NCBI GenBank assembly: GCA_942493375.1
Contig: OW818698.1
Coordinates: 3,658,001-3,722,000, forward strand
Length of the DNA stretch: 64,000 nucleotides
Reading direction: 5' to 3'
Source: G942493375 sp942493375
Lineage (GTDB): Bacteria; Armatimonadota; UBA5829
Part shown: piece after piece, positions 8,233 through 17,900 of the stretch
How the letters are laid out: each line of letters starts with the position of its first letter
Numbering within the stretch: the stretch's first letter is position 1
Program-made: the position numbers and the translations under genes
The notes under the pieces: model-generated
The model's database searches: none
What the model saw: only the letters and a program-made list of their open reading frames with translations
Told to the model about the DNA's origin: nothing

Positions 8233-9456
8233 TTAGAGTTTCTCCAGCTCGAATGCTTTGTGGAGCGCCTTAACGGCTGTTTTTACATTTTCTCTGGAAA
8301 TCAGACAGGTAATTCTGATTTCACTGGTGCAGATGGAAAGAATATTGATGTTAGCTGCAGCCAGAGCGCTGAACATAGTGTCTGCATAGCCAGGGCTGGA
8401 ACGCATCCCGCTTCCTACTATTGAGACCTTGGCGACCTCCTGGTCAACCACAAGCTCCTTGACTCCCATCTCAGTAACTAGAATGTCTACAACGGACTTT
8501 GCTTTGTCGTAATCCGCATCACTGATTGTGAATGACACATCAGCATGACCCTCGGCACCAACATTCTGGACTATGACATCCACATTGATATTGGCTTCTG
8601 CCAGGGCATGGAATATTTTGGCGGCTACACCGGGTTGGTCAGGAACGCCAACCAGGGTCAGCCTTGTAACATCGGTGTCGTGAGCAATGCCCCGAACTGG
8701 GTTACGTATCTCCATATCAGGGTCCTCCTTCTTGATAAGTGTACCAGGAATATCTTTTTTGGCATGGGCCACTAAAATCTCTACATCGTATACCTGGCCC
8801 AATTCAACTGCCCGGGAATGCATGACTCTCGCACCTTGTCCAGCCAGTTCCAACATTTCTTCATAAGAGACGGTATCCAGTTTACGAGCGTCCGGGACAA
8901 TCCTCGGATCGGCAGTATAAACACCGTCTACGTCGGTGTATATCTCGCATGTATCAGCTCTGAGGGATGCTGCCAGAGCTACTGCAGTGGTATCTGAACC
9001 ACCTCTACCAAGGGTTGTAATGTCAGCCCAGCTGGCATTGTCGGTTATCCCCTGGAACCCTGCGATAATGCAAACTTTTCCCTTGTCCAACTCGTCTTTG
9101 AGTCTCTTGGGATCTATTTTCTGAATTCGTGCTTTGCCGTGTTTTCGTTCCGTTATGATACCGGATTGCCCACCTGTAAGAGATACAGCATCTGTTCCCA
9201 ATGCTTTCAAGGCCATTGCCATTAAAGCGCTGGATGCTTGTTCTCCTGTTGAGAGTAACTTGTCCATCTCTCTCTCGTCAGGCATTGAGTTGAGAGCTTT
9301 TGCCATGCTTATCAACTCATCGGTCGTGTCACCCATAGCCGAGACCACTACAACCATCTGTGTGTCTTTAGCTCTCTTAGCTACACGCTTAGCGACTTCC
9401 AGTATCTTCTCAGTCGTGGCAACGGAACTCCCACCATATTTTTGAACGACAACCAT
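8233..9456 (-). CDS. lysC: Aspartate kinase
   Basis: Phosphorylates L-aspartate, the first step towards lysine, threonine, methionine and diaminopimelate. The 407-residue protein has the family start VVVQKYGGSSV, the GRGGSDTTA substrate/ATP loop near residue 155, and DVDGVYTADPR. Two ACT domains form the last 145 residues (PGVAAKIFHALAEANINVDV and the second near 345-405). This is the single-function, ACT-regulated type of Bacillus LysC/AspIII and actinobacterial enzymes. End-product feedback, probably by lysine and/or threonine, is expected. The start ATG is preceded by GGAAGGTGG. The gene has its own promoter and a 100-base leader filled by two hairpins (see separate entry). Confidence 0.96.
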   Translation of the reverse strand: MVVVQKYGGSSVATTEKILEVAKRVAKRAKDTQMVVVVSAMGDTTDELISMAKALNSMPDEREMDKLLSTGEQASSALMAMALKALGTDAVSLTGGQSGIITERKHGKARIQKIDPKRLKDELDKGKVCIIAGFQGITDNASWADITTLGRGGSDTTAVALAASLRADTCEIYTDVDGVYTADPRIVPDARKLDTVSYEEMLELAGQGARVMHSRAVELGQVYDVEILVAHAKKDIPGTLIKKEDPDMEIRNPVRGIAHDTDVTRLTLVGVPDQPGVAAKIFHALAEANINVDVIVQNVGAEGHADVSFTISDADYDKAKSVVDILVTEMGVKELVVDQEVAKVSIVGSGMRSSPGYADTMFSALAAANINILSICTSEIRITCLISRENVKTAVKALHKAFELEKL

Positions 9457-9594
9457 TGTGCGTTACCACCTTCCGATAGCTAGTGCATTTGTAATTGAAT
9501 TATGTGTTTTCCATCAATTACATATGCATTAGGCTACTGGAAATATCTCCATTAGCCTGAGATTCAGAATAACATAAAATGGTGCGCCTGTAAA
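9457..9594 (-). promoter_or_regulatory. lysC promoter and structured 5' leader
   Basis: On the minus strand a TTTACA box (9589-9594) and a TATTCT box (9566-9571) are 17 bases apart, placing the transcription start near 9559. The roughly 100-base leader then folds into two successive hairpins. The first (9558-9531) has 6-bp outer arms aggcta/tagcct and an inner tgga/tcca stem. The second (9531-9481) has 18-base arms with two mismatches around a 15-base loop. The second hairpin ends just before the ribosome-binding site. There is no T-tract, so if it regulates it would be at translation. The conserved core of the lysine riboswitch is not recognisable. Confidence 0.6.
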
Positions 9595-9835
9595 TGAGCG
9601 TAGCTATTTTGAGTTCGCCTGGGGCAGACAACATAGAAGTGTATTTCAGATAAAGATGCTGAGCGCGCATTATTCATGATTGGCTCGCTTTCGGCCCTAC
9701 TGCCGGTCGAAAGCGATCCAATCATGAATAATGCGCGTTAGGTGATTAAAGATATAACCGTCAACAGTCTGAAATCATATACTGTTGATAGTTACAATGC
9801 ACGATATATATAACTGCCGATATATGGCATACTTC
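9595..9835. other. Intergenic region with a large imperfect hairpin (9664-9737)
   Basis: This stretch between the end of the glycyl radical enzyme gene and the lysC promoter holds no convincing ORF. Its main feature is an inverted repeat with 30-base arms (9664-9693 and 9708-9737) and a single mismatch, around a 14-base spacer. It shares no core with the dispersed palindromes. It may terminate the minus-strand glycyl radical enzyme transcript. Short A/T-rich direct segments (ataactgccgatatatgg) follow towards 9835. Confidence 0.75.
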
Positions 9836-11935
9836 CTAGAATTCGTTCCTATCAGCAATTTCCTGTTGTAGTTTGCGGTCCAGCATCACATATTTTGCGC
9901 TGTAGCCGGTGACACGGATTACCAGATCTGAGTGGTGCTCCGGATTCTCCACAGCATCGAGTAGAGTCTTTCTATTTACTACATTTATAATAAGGTGAGG
10001 TACTCCATCGTAGAATGCGACTGATGCCAGAGAATTTACTATAGCATTTCTAAGTTCGATATCACCTTCCTGAATGTGGATGTGGAATGGACACCCAGAT
10101 GTATCTGATAAGTCCAGTTTGCTCATGGAGGACATTGCTGCTGTAACACCATTTCGAGCAGACCCATGCATGGGATTCCCGCCATGGGCAAGTGGAGTGT
10201 GTGCCATTCTACCATCCGGAGTAGCACCCAGCGCATTGCCTTCGAAAGTATGTCTGTGCCAGGAATAGAAAGCGGGACGCAGGTTAAAACCTTTATTGTT
10301 CTTGAACAGTGATAACGTCTTCTTGAAATGAATACAAATCTCTCTTGCAATGGAGTCAACGGCATCATCGTCATTTCCATATTTTGGTGCAGCCAGTAAA
10401 TCCCATCGGAGTTGTTGATATCCATCGAAATCCTGATTGACTGCAGTCATTATTTCTGCCAGCGTATACTTCTTCTCTGTATAAACCAATTTTCGAATGG
10501 CAGCCAGGCTATCTGCTATGTTTGCAAGACCAACATATAATACGGTAGTCATTGCGCTCTCAGCTCCCCCAGCATTGACATCGGTTCCTGATTCCAGGCA
10601 TCCGTCCATCAGGAGCGAGGCAATCATCTCGGGATATGTTCGTTCTACATAGTCATCTATAATACTGTTGCATCGCATATAAGCTGCCACGCTATCTAAC
10701 ATACAACTGCAGTAATTCTCCCAAAGAACTTCGTATGATGAGATGGTTGCATTGAGTGTCATTTCCATCGCCCGCATCAAGGCCCTGATGCCACTGACTG
10801 CACACAAGTCATGATATGGATACTCTTTACCTGGTACTACCCACCAAAAACAACCACAAAATGAATATTGTCTTGCTTGTTCGATAGGAAAACCAAATTG
10901 CACCAGACTTGGTATGATTACGTTATCATTAGCCAGGTGTGGTGTTCCTGTTCCATGTTTAGCCAGTATCCCCGTAGCCAGTTTGATGGCTAGTGGATTA
11001 ATGCTGCTATGCCAGCGAAACGCCAGGTTGCTTGATCCTCCGATTGCGTCATAGGCATTCAGAGTTAAGAACGTGAGTTCATTGACAGCATCATTTCCCC
11101 TGTTATCTACTCCTCCTATGCTTGTGAACAGAGGTTCCTTGCAAAGCAGGGCTTCAATTAGTAATTGAGCGGTCTCATCATCTACCATGCCGGCGTTCTT
11201 GTCATTTATATAGTATGAGTAGAATACCTGGTCAAATCGGTCATATCCCATTCCTGTAGACGTGGCTCTTTCAAACATCATATAGAACCAAAACCATTGC
11301 AACGCATCATGGAATGTTTTTGGGGGTTCAGATGCCAGCCGACGGCATCTTTGCGCAATATCACGATACTCCGGAACTAATTCCGGATCCGGTGTGTTTT
11401 GGGAAAGGCGATCAGCCGAATCAGCATATTTGAGTATGTGTTCCTGTATAAGGCATACAACAGCCAGAGAACAATCAAGATATTCAGCCTTGGGAGAGCC
11501 ATCAACGAAGTTTTCTCTGCATTTGGAGATGTATTGTTTGATCCCATCCCAACCTAGTTCAAGTCCCTTACGTATTCTGGTAGCTGTGTGACCGCATGGA
11601 ACCACGGGCATTGCGCCAAGGGAATACTCTTCAGAAAGGTCAATATCGATTTCAAATGGGATAATTTCATAAGGTAGCAGGAAATAGTAATCGCCAATAA
11701 GCAATTCGCCGGGACGTATTTCTGCCGGTGAATACTTCAGCATAGCATCAAATGTTTGTACAAAACCTCTGTGTCCGTGAGCCTGAGTTCCGACGGATCT
11801 GAGCTCATCCGGTATCGGAATGTAGGTCCGTCCAGTCGATTCACCTGCGGGATTTGTATTGGTTGTTTCTCTGAGTTTTCGGTATCCCGTCAGCAGGTTC
11901 CGTCTATTTTCAACAAACAAGTCGCAGTTCTCCAT
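9836..11935 (-). CDS. Glycyl radical enzyme of the pyruvate formate-lyase superfamily, substrate unknown
   Basis: The 699-residue protein has the PFL-like fold. The C-terminal glycyl radical loop reads VIRVTGYSAKY with Gly677 as the predicted radical site. A candidate thiyl Cys362 lies in SFCGCFWW. In the diol dehydratase and decarboxylase branches the Cys loop usually reads GCVE with a catalytic Glu. Here Cys362 is followed by Phe-Trp-Trp and no Glu, so the reaction cannot be assigned from the known subgroups. No radical-SAM activase gene is adjacent or elsewhere in the window, although such enzymes need one. The protein is cytoplasmic with no signal peptide. The start ATG has no Shine-Dalgarno sequence. 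The upstream neighbour is transcribed divergently. The enzyme implies anaerobic metabolism. Confidence 0.85.
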   Translation of the reverse strand: MENCDLFVENRRNLLTGYRKLRETTNTNPAGESTGRTYIPIPDELRSVGTQAHGHRGFVQTFDAMLKYSPAEIRPGELLIGDYYFLLPYEIIPFEIDIDLSEEYSLGAMPVVPCGHTATRIRKGLELGWDGIKQYISKCRENFVDGSPKAEYLDCSLAVVCLIQEHILKYADSADRLSQNTPDPELVPEYRDIAQRCRRLASEPPKTFHDALQWFWFYMMFERATSTGMGYDRFDQVFYSYYINDKNAGMVDDETAQLLIEALLCKEPLFTSIGGVDNRGNDAVNELTFLTLNAYDAIGGSSNLAFRWHSSINPLAIKLATGILAKHGTGTPHLANDNVIIPSLVQFGFPIEQARQYSFCGCFWWVVPGKEYPYHDLCAVSGIRALMRAMEMTLNATISSYEVLWENYCSCMLDSVAAYMRCNSIIDDYVERTYPEMIASLLMDGCLESGTDVNAGGAESAMTTVLYVGLANIADSLAAIRKLVYTEKKYTLAEIMTAVNQDFDGYQQLRWDLLAAPKYGNDDDAVDSIAREICIHFKKTLSLFKNNKGFNLRPAFYSWHRHTFEGNALGATPDGRMAHTPLAHGGNPMHGSARNGVTAAMSSMSKLDLSDTSGCPFHIHIQEGDIELRNAIVNSLASVAFYDGVPHLIINVVNRKTLLDAVENPEHHSDLVIRVTGYSAKYVMLDRKLQQEIADRNEF

Positions 11936-12306
11936 TTTTTAATGACACATTTAGTCTACCAGATTATTATCATATTATATCAGTCATTTTACGATATATG
12001 TTAATTAGGTATTGATATCTGACATCTTGTTGATCATGTTAAGCAATATTACGTATACCTGGCTTCTGTATAGAGCTCCAACTGAAAATCAATACATAGA
12101 TTCTGATTTTTATTGCAGTCAGTCAACGTTTGGTGTATAATATGCCCTCACACAAATATGTGTGAACAAAACATTGGAAATAACCGACTATAGTAATGAT
12201 GGAATGGTTTTATTAGGATTCTTTGGTGCAGACTCAACTGTGAATACTGCCTGCTGAGTGGGTATTATAGATTTGTTGCCCTATCTACACCCCGGAGAAC
12301 AAACAA
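11936..12306. other. A/T-rich divergent intergenic region
   Basis: These 371 bases separate the divergent glycyl radical enzyme and HEPN genes. The right half holds a clear plus-strand promoter and an operator-like palindrome (separate entry). Towards the glycyl radical enzyme there is a possible minus-strand TATAAT near 11970-11980 with a TTAACA box 19 bases upstream, which is weak support. I see no ORF or RNA gene. Confidence 0.5.
12113..12165 (+). promoter_or_regulatory. Sigma-70-type promoter with operator-like palindrome
   Basis: TTGCAG (12113-12118) and TATAAT (12136-12141) are spaced by exactly 17 bases. Directly after the -10 box is an inverted repeat, tcacaca-aata-tgtgtga (12148-12165), which would cover the transcription start. 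This is the classic position for a repressor. The downstream gene is the HEPN-domain protein, giving a leader of about 155 bases. Confidence 0.7.
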
Positions 12307-12714
12307 TTGGAACGAGAGAACTGGACTAGTCTAAAAAAAACATCGGAAGCCTGCTGGGCTCAAGGAAGGGCAGATTACGCAGCAGCTGTGACCTTACTGG
12401 ATGCAGGGGTTTATTTCGCCAGTGCATTTTTTGCACAACAGGCTGCAGAGATGGTATTGCGGGCTGCTGTGATTCAAAAACAACAAAAAGTGCCGCGGGG
12501 GCACAACCTGATATCAATGGCCAGTGCTCTCAGTGCACCTGCGCAGGTCAACAATGCCGCGTCTGAACTCAATCCCACTTTTCTGAGCACCCGGAATCCG
12601 GAAGCTGTTGATGGAGTTCCTGCTCAGAACTTTGATCGTAAATCTGCAAGATTCTACCTGCGATGTGCACAGACTATTGTTGACTGGGTAAAGTCGGACT
12701 TATACGACAATTGA
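12307..12714 (+). CDS. HEPN-domain protein
   Basis: A TTG start is supported by GGAGA eight bases upstream. The 135-residue helical protein has the HEPN pattern of an N-terminal W-x-A helix, a central LLDAGVYFASAFFAQQAAEMVLRAAV stretch (shown by its key residues: Tyr, Phe, Gln-Gln, Glu), the PRGHNL loop, and a C-terminal Tyr/Arg helix. HEPN proteins often act as RNases or accompany minimal nucleotidyltransferases (MNT) in toxin-antitoxin pairs. No MNT gene is next to it. The next gene converges from the other strand. A palindromic operator at the promoter suggests it is regulated. The function here is open. Confidence 0.8.
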   Translation: MERENWTSLKKTSEACWAQGRADYAAAVTLLDAGVYFASAFFAQQAAEMVLRAAVIQKQQKVPRGHNLISMASALSAPAQVNNAASELNPTFLSTRNPEAVDGVPAQNFDRKSARFYLRCAQTIVDWVKSDLYDN

Positions 12715-12724
12715 TTTGATGTGA

Positions 12725-13285
12725 TCACGGAAGTTTTCTGTACCATGACAACATCCTGCACTGAATAATAATGATATTGGTCAGAAAATAGGCAGTGGAT
12801 GCCGCGATCACCGACTGATAAGGAAAATCATCAGGCGCCTTCATTCCGTTGAATGTTCCGGTCTTGTCGAAATGAGCCCACGGCATTCCGATTCCAACTA
12901 GAGCTAGATAGACCACATATATGAACCCGACTAGCAATAAGCACGCTAGGAACGCTCCAATTACTGCCATTATATACTCAGAAATCCCGGCGTCAGGGCA
13001 GAATGGAAATAGAGATGGGCCAGCTTCCTGTCTACTCTGAGCTGCTGCTGCCCTGGCTTGGGCAATTGCAGAACGAGCATATAGAAGTCCAACCGGTACT
13101 GCAAACACTGCACCGATAAGTGCCTCAATCACTCCAGGCCTGTATTCAACCGCCTGCCACCACGCGACCACCCAGATAACGACTTCAACTATCATCTGAG
13201 CCCACAGAGCCCAGCTGCGTGAAAGGTAAGATACATCCTCTTTCGTGATACCGAAGTCGTCGATATTTGTGTTTGTTAATACCAT
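12725..13285 (-). CDS. Small multi-pass membrane protein, unknown function
   Basis: The frame extends to 13360, but the ATG at 13285 has AGGTGG six bases upstream and the longer form would include the likely promoter. I therefore annotate 186 residues. Four hydrophobic segments are visible: about 30-45 (MIVEVVIWVVAWW), 52-70 (ALIGAVFAVPVGLLY), 105-128 (MAVIGAFLACLLLVGFIYVV) and a C-terminal one near 160-178 (TAYFLTNIIII). A polar Ala/Gln/Arg-rich loop lies between the second and third. I do not recognise a family. It converges with the HEPN gene, with only 10 bases between their stops. Confidence 0.65.
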   Translation of the reverse strand: MVLTNTNIDDFGITKEDVSYLSRSWALWAQMIVEVVIWVVAWWQAVEYRPGVIEALIGAVFAVPVGLLYARSAIAQARAAAAQSRQEAGPSLFPFCPDAGISEYIMAVIGAFLACLLLVGFIYVVYLALVGIGMPWAHFDKTGTFNGMKAPDDFPYQSVIAASTAYFLTNIIIIQCRMLSWYRKLP

Positions 13286-13328
13286 CACTGCCACCTCAGT
13301 TCTCGCCCTGCTTATAATATAAATAATT

Positions 13329-13356
13329 CTTATAGTCCACTTGCCTCTGCTGTCAT
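13329..13356 (-). promoter_or_regulatory. Promoter of the small membrane protein
   Basis: On the minus strand ATGACA (13351-13356) and TATAAG (13329-13334) are 16 bases apart. The start site near 13322 leaves a leader of about 37 bases before the preferred ATG at 13285. The remaining sequence up to the sigma factor gene (13357-13594) is A/T-rich. It holds only a weak plus-strand candidate (TTGAGT at 13534 with a close TATATA) and no ORF of note. Confidence 0.45.
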
Positions 13357-13594
13357 TCAAACTGAACGGTATTGAGGCGCTGCAAGACCATTGCCAGCCG
13401 TAATATTCTTATTGTATATCCGGTTCTCTTTGCCATTGGGGTCAATAATACTCAAATGGAATACGTGCTCCGATGCCATCTGGTTTACCATTTATGACAT
13501 ATCATATAAAAATATCCATAGATAGTGTAAGATTTGAGTGTTCATTTGTATTTATATAAGTGTAGGCGCCAAGTTACATGCATGGAGAGATTTT

Positions 13595-14131
13595 TTGCTG
13601 AGCGACCAACAGATTATTGAGCTTGTATTGAAAGGGAAGACTGATAGATTTAGCGAATTGGTTTCTCGATATCAGAAACCTGTATATAAGCTTGCTTACA
13701 GCATCCTGTCAAATAACCCGGATGCTGAGGACGCCGCCCAGGAGACCTTCATCAAGGCTTACAACAACCTTTCAACATACACAGACCAAGGCAGATTTTG
13801 GGGATGGCTTCGTCGAATTACTATTAATATGTGTATTCGAAGAGTTTGTCCGGTGGTGCTTACATCCCTTGAAGATGTGGATGAATTGCCTATTGATGGT
13901 AATGACACTGTATACGAGTCTGTAGTCGGTGCTCAGGAGAGTAACGATCTGCGCAGGATGATATTTAGTTTACCGCCTGCATATAGATCGGTTATTGTGC
14001 TCAAATATCTTGAAGAGATGAGTTATGCAGAGATTGCGGAAGCACTCGATGAAAGCATACAAAACATCCAAGTAAGACTGTTCAGGGCCAAGAAAATGTT
14101 GCGGGAAAGAATGAAGGTATGTGTGTTATGA
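13595..14131 (+). CDS. ECF-type RNA polymerase sigma factor
   Basis: A TTG start with GGAGAG seven bases upstream gives 178 residues; an earlier in-frame ATG at 13538 lacks such a site. Region 2 is clear (FSELVSRYQKPVYKLAYSIL, then DAEDAAQETFIKAYNNL), and region 4 shows SLPPAYRSVIVLKYLEEMSYAEIAEAL with a helix-turn-helix ending in VRLFRAKKMLRERM. This is the RpoE-like ECF family that directs RNA polymerase to a small regulon. The stop overlaps the ATG of the anti-sigma gene (ATGA), and a giant exported protein follows. The locus thus looks like a self-contained envelope-response unit. Confidence 0.93.
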   Translation: MLSDQQIIELVLKGKTDRFSELVSRYQKPVYKLAYSILSNNPDAEDAAQETFIKAYNNLSTYTDQGRFWGWLRRITINMCIRRVCPVVLTSLEDVDELPIDGNDTVYESVVGAQESNDLRRMIFSLPPAYRSVIVLKYLEEMSYAEIAEALDESIQNIQVRLFRAKKMLRERMKVCVL

Positions 14132-14928
14132 AGTGCGGAGATTATGAAGTCTTGATTTCTGCCTATGCAGATAGGGAACTCGATGCGGAATTGGTTACGG
14201 ACCTGGTGAATCATATTGCTGAGTGTGATAAATGCAGACGGCTTTATGAGGAGACCTGCAATATCCAGTCAAATATTTCCGCTGCTCTTTCTATGCACAT
14301 CGAAACTCCTGATTTTGCAGGCTCAATCTGTTCTCAGATATATCCAAAAAATCGGTTTGTCCCTGTATGGGCCTGGGCTGCAGCAGCAGTAATTATCCTG
14401 GTCATTGGTTCTGTGTTTATAGCAACGCATAACATCCGTAATACAAAGCAAATTGCCGTAGTGGTAAAGCAGGAAACGACTGTGAAAACGCCGATTCCTG
14501 CGGCAAAGCAAGTTGATCCAATTCCAGAGAAGAGAATTGTAGGAGTGAGACCTGATATTATGCCTGAAGTAAAACATAAAGTTAATTCCCGAAAGATAAA
14601 AAGTGCTCCATCTAAACAATTATCGGAAGCTAAGAAGTTGGTTGCGCAGCATGAAACCAGTGATCCGGATCAAGCTGAGATTACTGTCGAATATTTGAAT
14701 CCTGTGGATCCCGCAGACCAGGAATGTGCTAAGTCACTCGAAATAGCTCCCAAAATCCCTACAGCTGGTCCAGGACAGAGGGTTGTAGGTGATGTCGAGG
14801 AGATTATTATTAACGGCAGGCGTGTGAAACGTTTTTGTTTTCGAGTAGTCCCGGATATGAATACCAGCCGCTCAGAATTACCTGGGGAACCACAGAGCTT
14901 AGGCAGTAATTCAGCCTATCAAGATTAA
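14128..14928 (+). CDS. Zinc-finger anti-sigma factor, membrane-anchored
   Basis: The ATG at 14128 overlaps the sigma-factor stop as ATGA, which is the expected coupling. The 266-residue protein opens with a zf-HC2 module (HIAECDKC, the H-x3-C-x2-C zinc site, near residues 32-39), which holds ECF sigma factors. A single transmembrane helix (AWAAAAVIILVIGSVFIA) lies at about residues 80-100. The long periplasmic part is low-complexity and Pro/Lys-rich, with no recognisable sensor domain. It ends with a GQRVVGDVEEIIINGRRV segment. Signal-triggered release of the sigma factor is inferred from the family. Confidence 0.88.
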   Translation: MKCGDYEVLISAYADRELDAELVTDLVNHIAECDKCRRLYEETCNIQSNISAALSMHIETPDFAGSICSQIYPKNRFVPVWAWAAAAVIILVIGSVFIATHNIRNTKQIAVVVKQETTVKTPIPAAKQVDPIPEKRIVGVRPDIMPEVKHKVNSRKIKSAPSKQLSEAKKLVAQHETSDPDQAEITVEYLNPVDPADQECAKSLEIAPKIPTAGPGQRVVGDVEEIIINGRRVKRFCFRVVPDMNTSRSELPGEPQSLGSNSAYQD

Positions 14929-14942
14929 TCCGCATGAGGTGC

Positions 14943-17900
14943 ATGATGAATATAGATAGATACAACAGTAACAAACAATCGTTGATAATACTGGTGATAA
15001 TAGCAATTATTGCAGTTATTGGCATGCAGGCTTTCGCTGATGAGGCAAAGAGGGAAATATTCGGTACCCTGACATTTCCCGATGGCAGACCCGCACCTGG
15101 CGTCAGAATCCGATACTGCGGCAGTACCAAATGCTCAACTGTAGTAACGGATGACAAGGGCAACTACAAGATATCTCTGGAGGCAGGAACAGATGCAGTA
15201 GGACTGGGTGCTCAATCCGGTGACTACCTGCTCTCTTCTTATGTCAGCTTTCCGATTGATTCCATAATGCCTGTCCAAAAAGATCTGAAATTAGGCTATG
15301 GAGCTCTTATACTTGGGGAAGTAAAGGACTCCGCAACTGACAAACCAATTGAAGACGCAACTATACAAATATCCGGCTCCCCCGGAGATTCAGTAAAGAC
15401 AGGCAAAGATGGGGTCTTCAGCGTCAAAGCTCTTCCATTATCAGGCCTACAGATAGAAGTGCAAAAAGAAGGATATGTCATCTACAGGCAAAACTTCTCT
15501 GCAGAGAATCTGGACACATTTGCCTGGAGGATCAAACTTAAGCCTGGTGGAGTGATAAAAGGAAAAGTAACTGACGAGAGTGGCAAACCAGTAGAGAATG
15601 CTATCTTTGCGTTTCTTGAGGGAGTATATATGCATTCTGCGAAAACTGATGCCAATGGGGATTATGTAATTGGCGAAATAGACGCTGATCGTCCCTGTGA
15701 TGTTACCGTTTCACATGTTGGACTGTTGTCAGACCACAAAATGCTTGAGTTTCCTACAGGAAGTCGTGAGATGGTTCAAGATTTCGTTTTACTTCCAGGT
15801 AGTATAAGCAACAGGACGATTTCCGGTAAAGTGACAAATCAGAATGGGGAGCCTATCGGTGGTGTTGATGTGGTATTTGGACGGAGTTCATATCAGTACA
15901 ATATGAAGTCATGTCTTTCAGATGTAAACGGTTCATACAGTATCTTTGTCGACTCAATGGAAAAGGATGTGCTTCTCTGTAAAAAGGATGGTTATGCTCC
16001 ATTATTCATTGCTGTGTCAGATGCTGGTGAACCAAAGATTGACGCAGTATTAAAACCTGCCTGCAACTCAAGCCTTCGCGTAACAGACTCAAATGGAAAA
16101 CCAATGAGTAATGCATCTATTACTGTAAACGTAAGAAGTCCCATTTTAGCAGCGTTGAGCGATGAAGCTGTTCTGAATGGTGATGTATACAGAACACTAT
16201 ATAGTACATCGACGGATAATAATGGGTATGCCAAACTGAATAATCTTCCATTTGACGGCATAGTGCTGGATATCTACAAGGACGGATACATTGCTCCAAA
16301 CAATATACCAATCAAAATTGGTTCGAATGATAATGTAATCAAGATGAGTGGTATTACGCAGTTCGCAGGCAAAGTAGTTGATGAAAAGACTGGTAAGCCT
16401 ATTACCCGTTTTACTGTGAAGTGGTGGATGGACAGGAGTTATTCCAGTGGAGGTCTGGATAACATTGTCATCAGCAATACCGATGGGCAGTTTAAAATCC
16501 GGGTAGATGACAGTCGCTTCACTGATTATAACTTGTATCAAGTGAAGATATTGGCAGATGGGTACATTGGGCAGGTCAAGCAAATCAAGACAACTAACTC
16601 TCCCAAAGAAGATTATTCGACTGTGTATAAATTGCAGAAGACTTATGTAAATAAAGGGACTGTTAGAGATTCTTCAGGAAAAGGCATACCTGGTGTAAAA
16701 CTGACTATCATTGAAACCCATGGATATGATTACTACGAATCACCTCCCAGGGTTTCACCCAATTCGTATTCTAGAGTGATTGAAACGGACAAGAATGGAA
16801 GTTTTTCAATTGACCCGGTGTTTGAAGAATCAGCAATTATAATAGCCGAAAAGTCCGGGTATTCAAGGCTAGAGTTATCGGACGCTATAATCACAAAGCC
16901 ACTAGAAATCAAGATAGCGTCTGCGGCTTCTTTGGTAGTCAAAGCAAAAAGATTTGGAACTGAACAAGCCAAAATCTATATGTTCAGCTCAAAGAACGGG
17001 AACACATCTCGTCAATTTACCGGAACTATTCCAGTAGATGGGGAATTAACCATAACTAATCTTGCCGCAGGTGACTATACAATACAGATTGATAGTAGAA
17101 AGCAAACCGAAACACACAATATAACTTTGAAATCGGGACAGAGAAAAGTACTAGACCTGAACGATAAGCCATCCGTTCTCTTGAAAGGCACAGTAACTAG
17201 TAATAGTAATCCCGCTCCAGGTATTACGGTTGCAGTAAATACACCAGATTACCAATTTTCTGCAAGCACAACAACAGATTCACAAGGTAAATATGAATTG
17301 CTGGTGGACAAATCCCGTGTTGTAGCTATAACGACTAGGATTCATAGTAATGGACAGACCTTTACCAAAAATACTTTTATAACTTTATTATTGAAGAAAG
17401 GCGAAAACATACTTGATTTCAAATTGCCTTTCGGCACTATATCTGGTCGTGTAATTAATGAGATAACTGGAGAATCGGTTGCCAGATACTTAGTTTGTGC
17501 GATTAAAAAGAAGATAAGCCAGGCACCAGACTACTACAATATGGGGTGTATGATATATGGCGATGTCTGGAGCATGGAGACAATCAGTAGTACCAGAACC
17601 GAAAATGACGGCACATTTACACTCACAGGTATTCCTGATTGCACAGCCGCTTTATATGTAACGACTGGAAATTATCAAATATGCGGCTTTGGAGATCCGT
17701 TTGCGGTCAGGCAAAATACACCGGTTACTGGTGCTGAACTGAAGATTCCTGAATCCGGAAGACTTGATCTAAAAGTAGTTGACTCAATAACGAACAAAAC
17801 AGTATTTACCGATTATTCACAGTTGGTCAATAGAAACGGAGTCAGGTTGCCTGTTTCTGGATCTGTAAAACCTAATGATTTACCTGTAGGGAAATACAAG

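Noticed and set aside
9457..9594. Canonical lysine (L-box) riboswitch upstream of lysC
   Set aside because: The leader is too short (about 100 bases) and I cannot see the conserved junction sequences. Only a generic structured leader is claimed.
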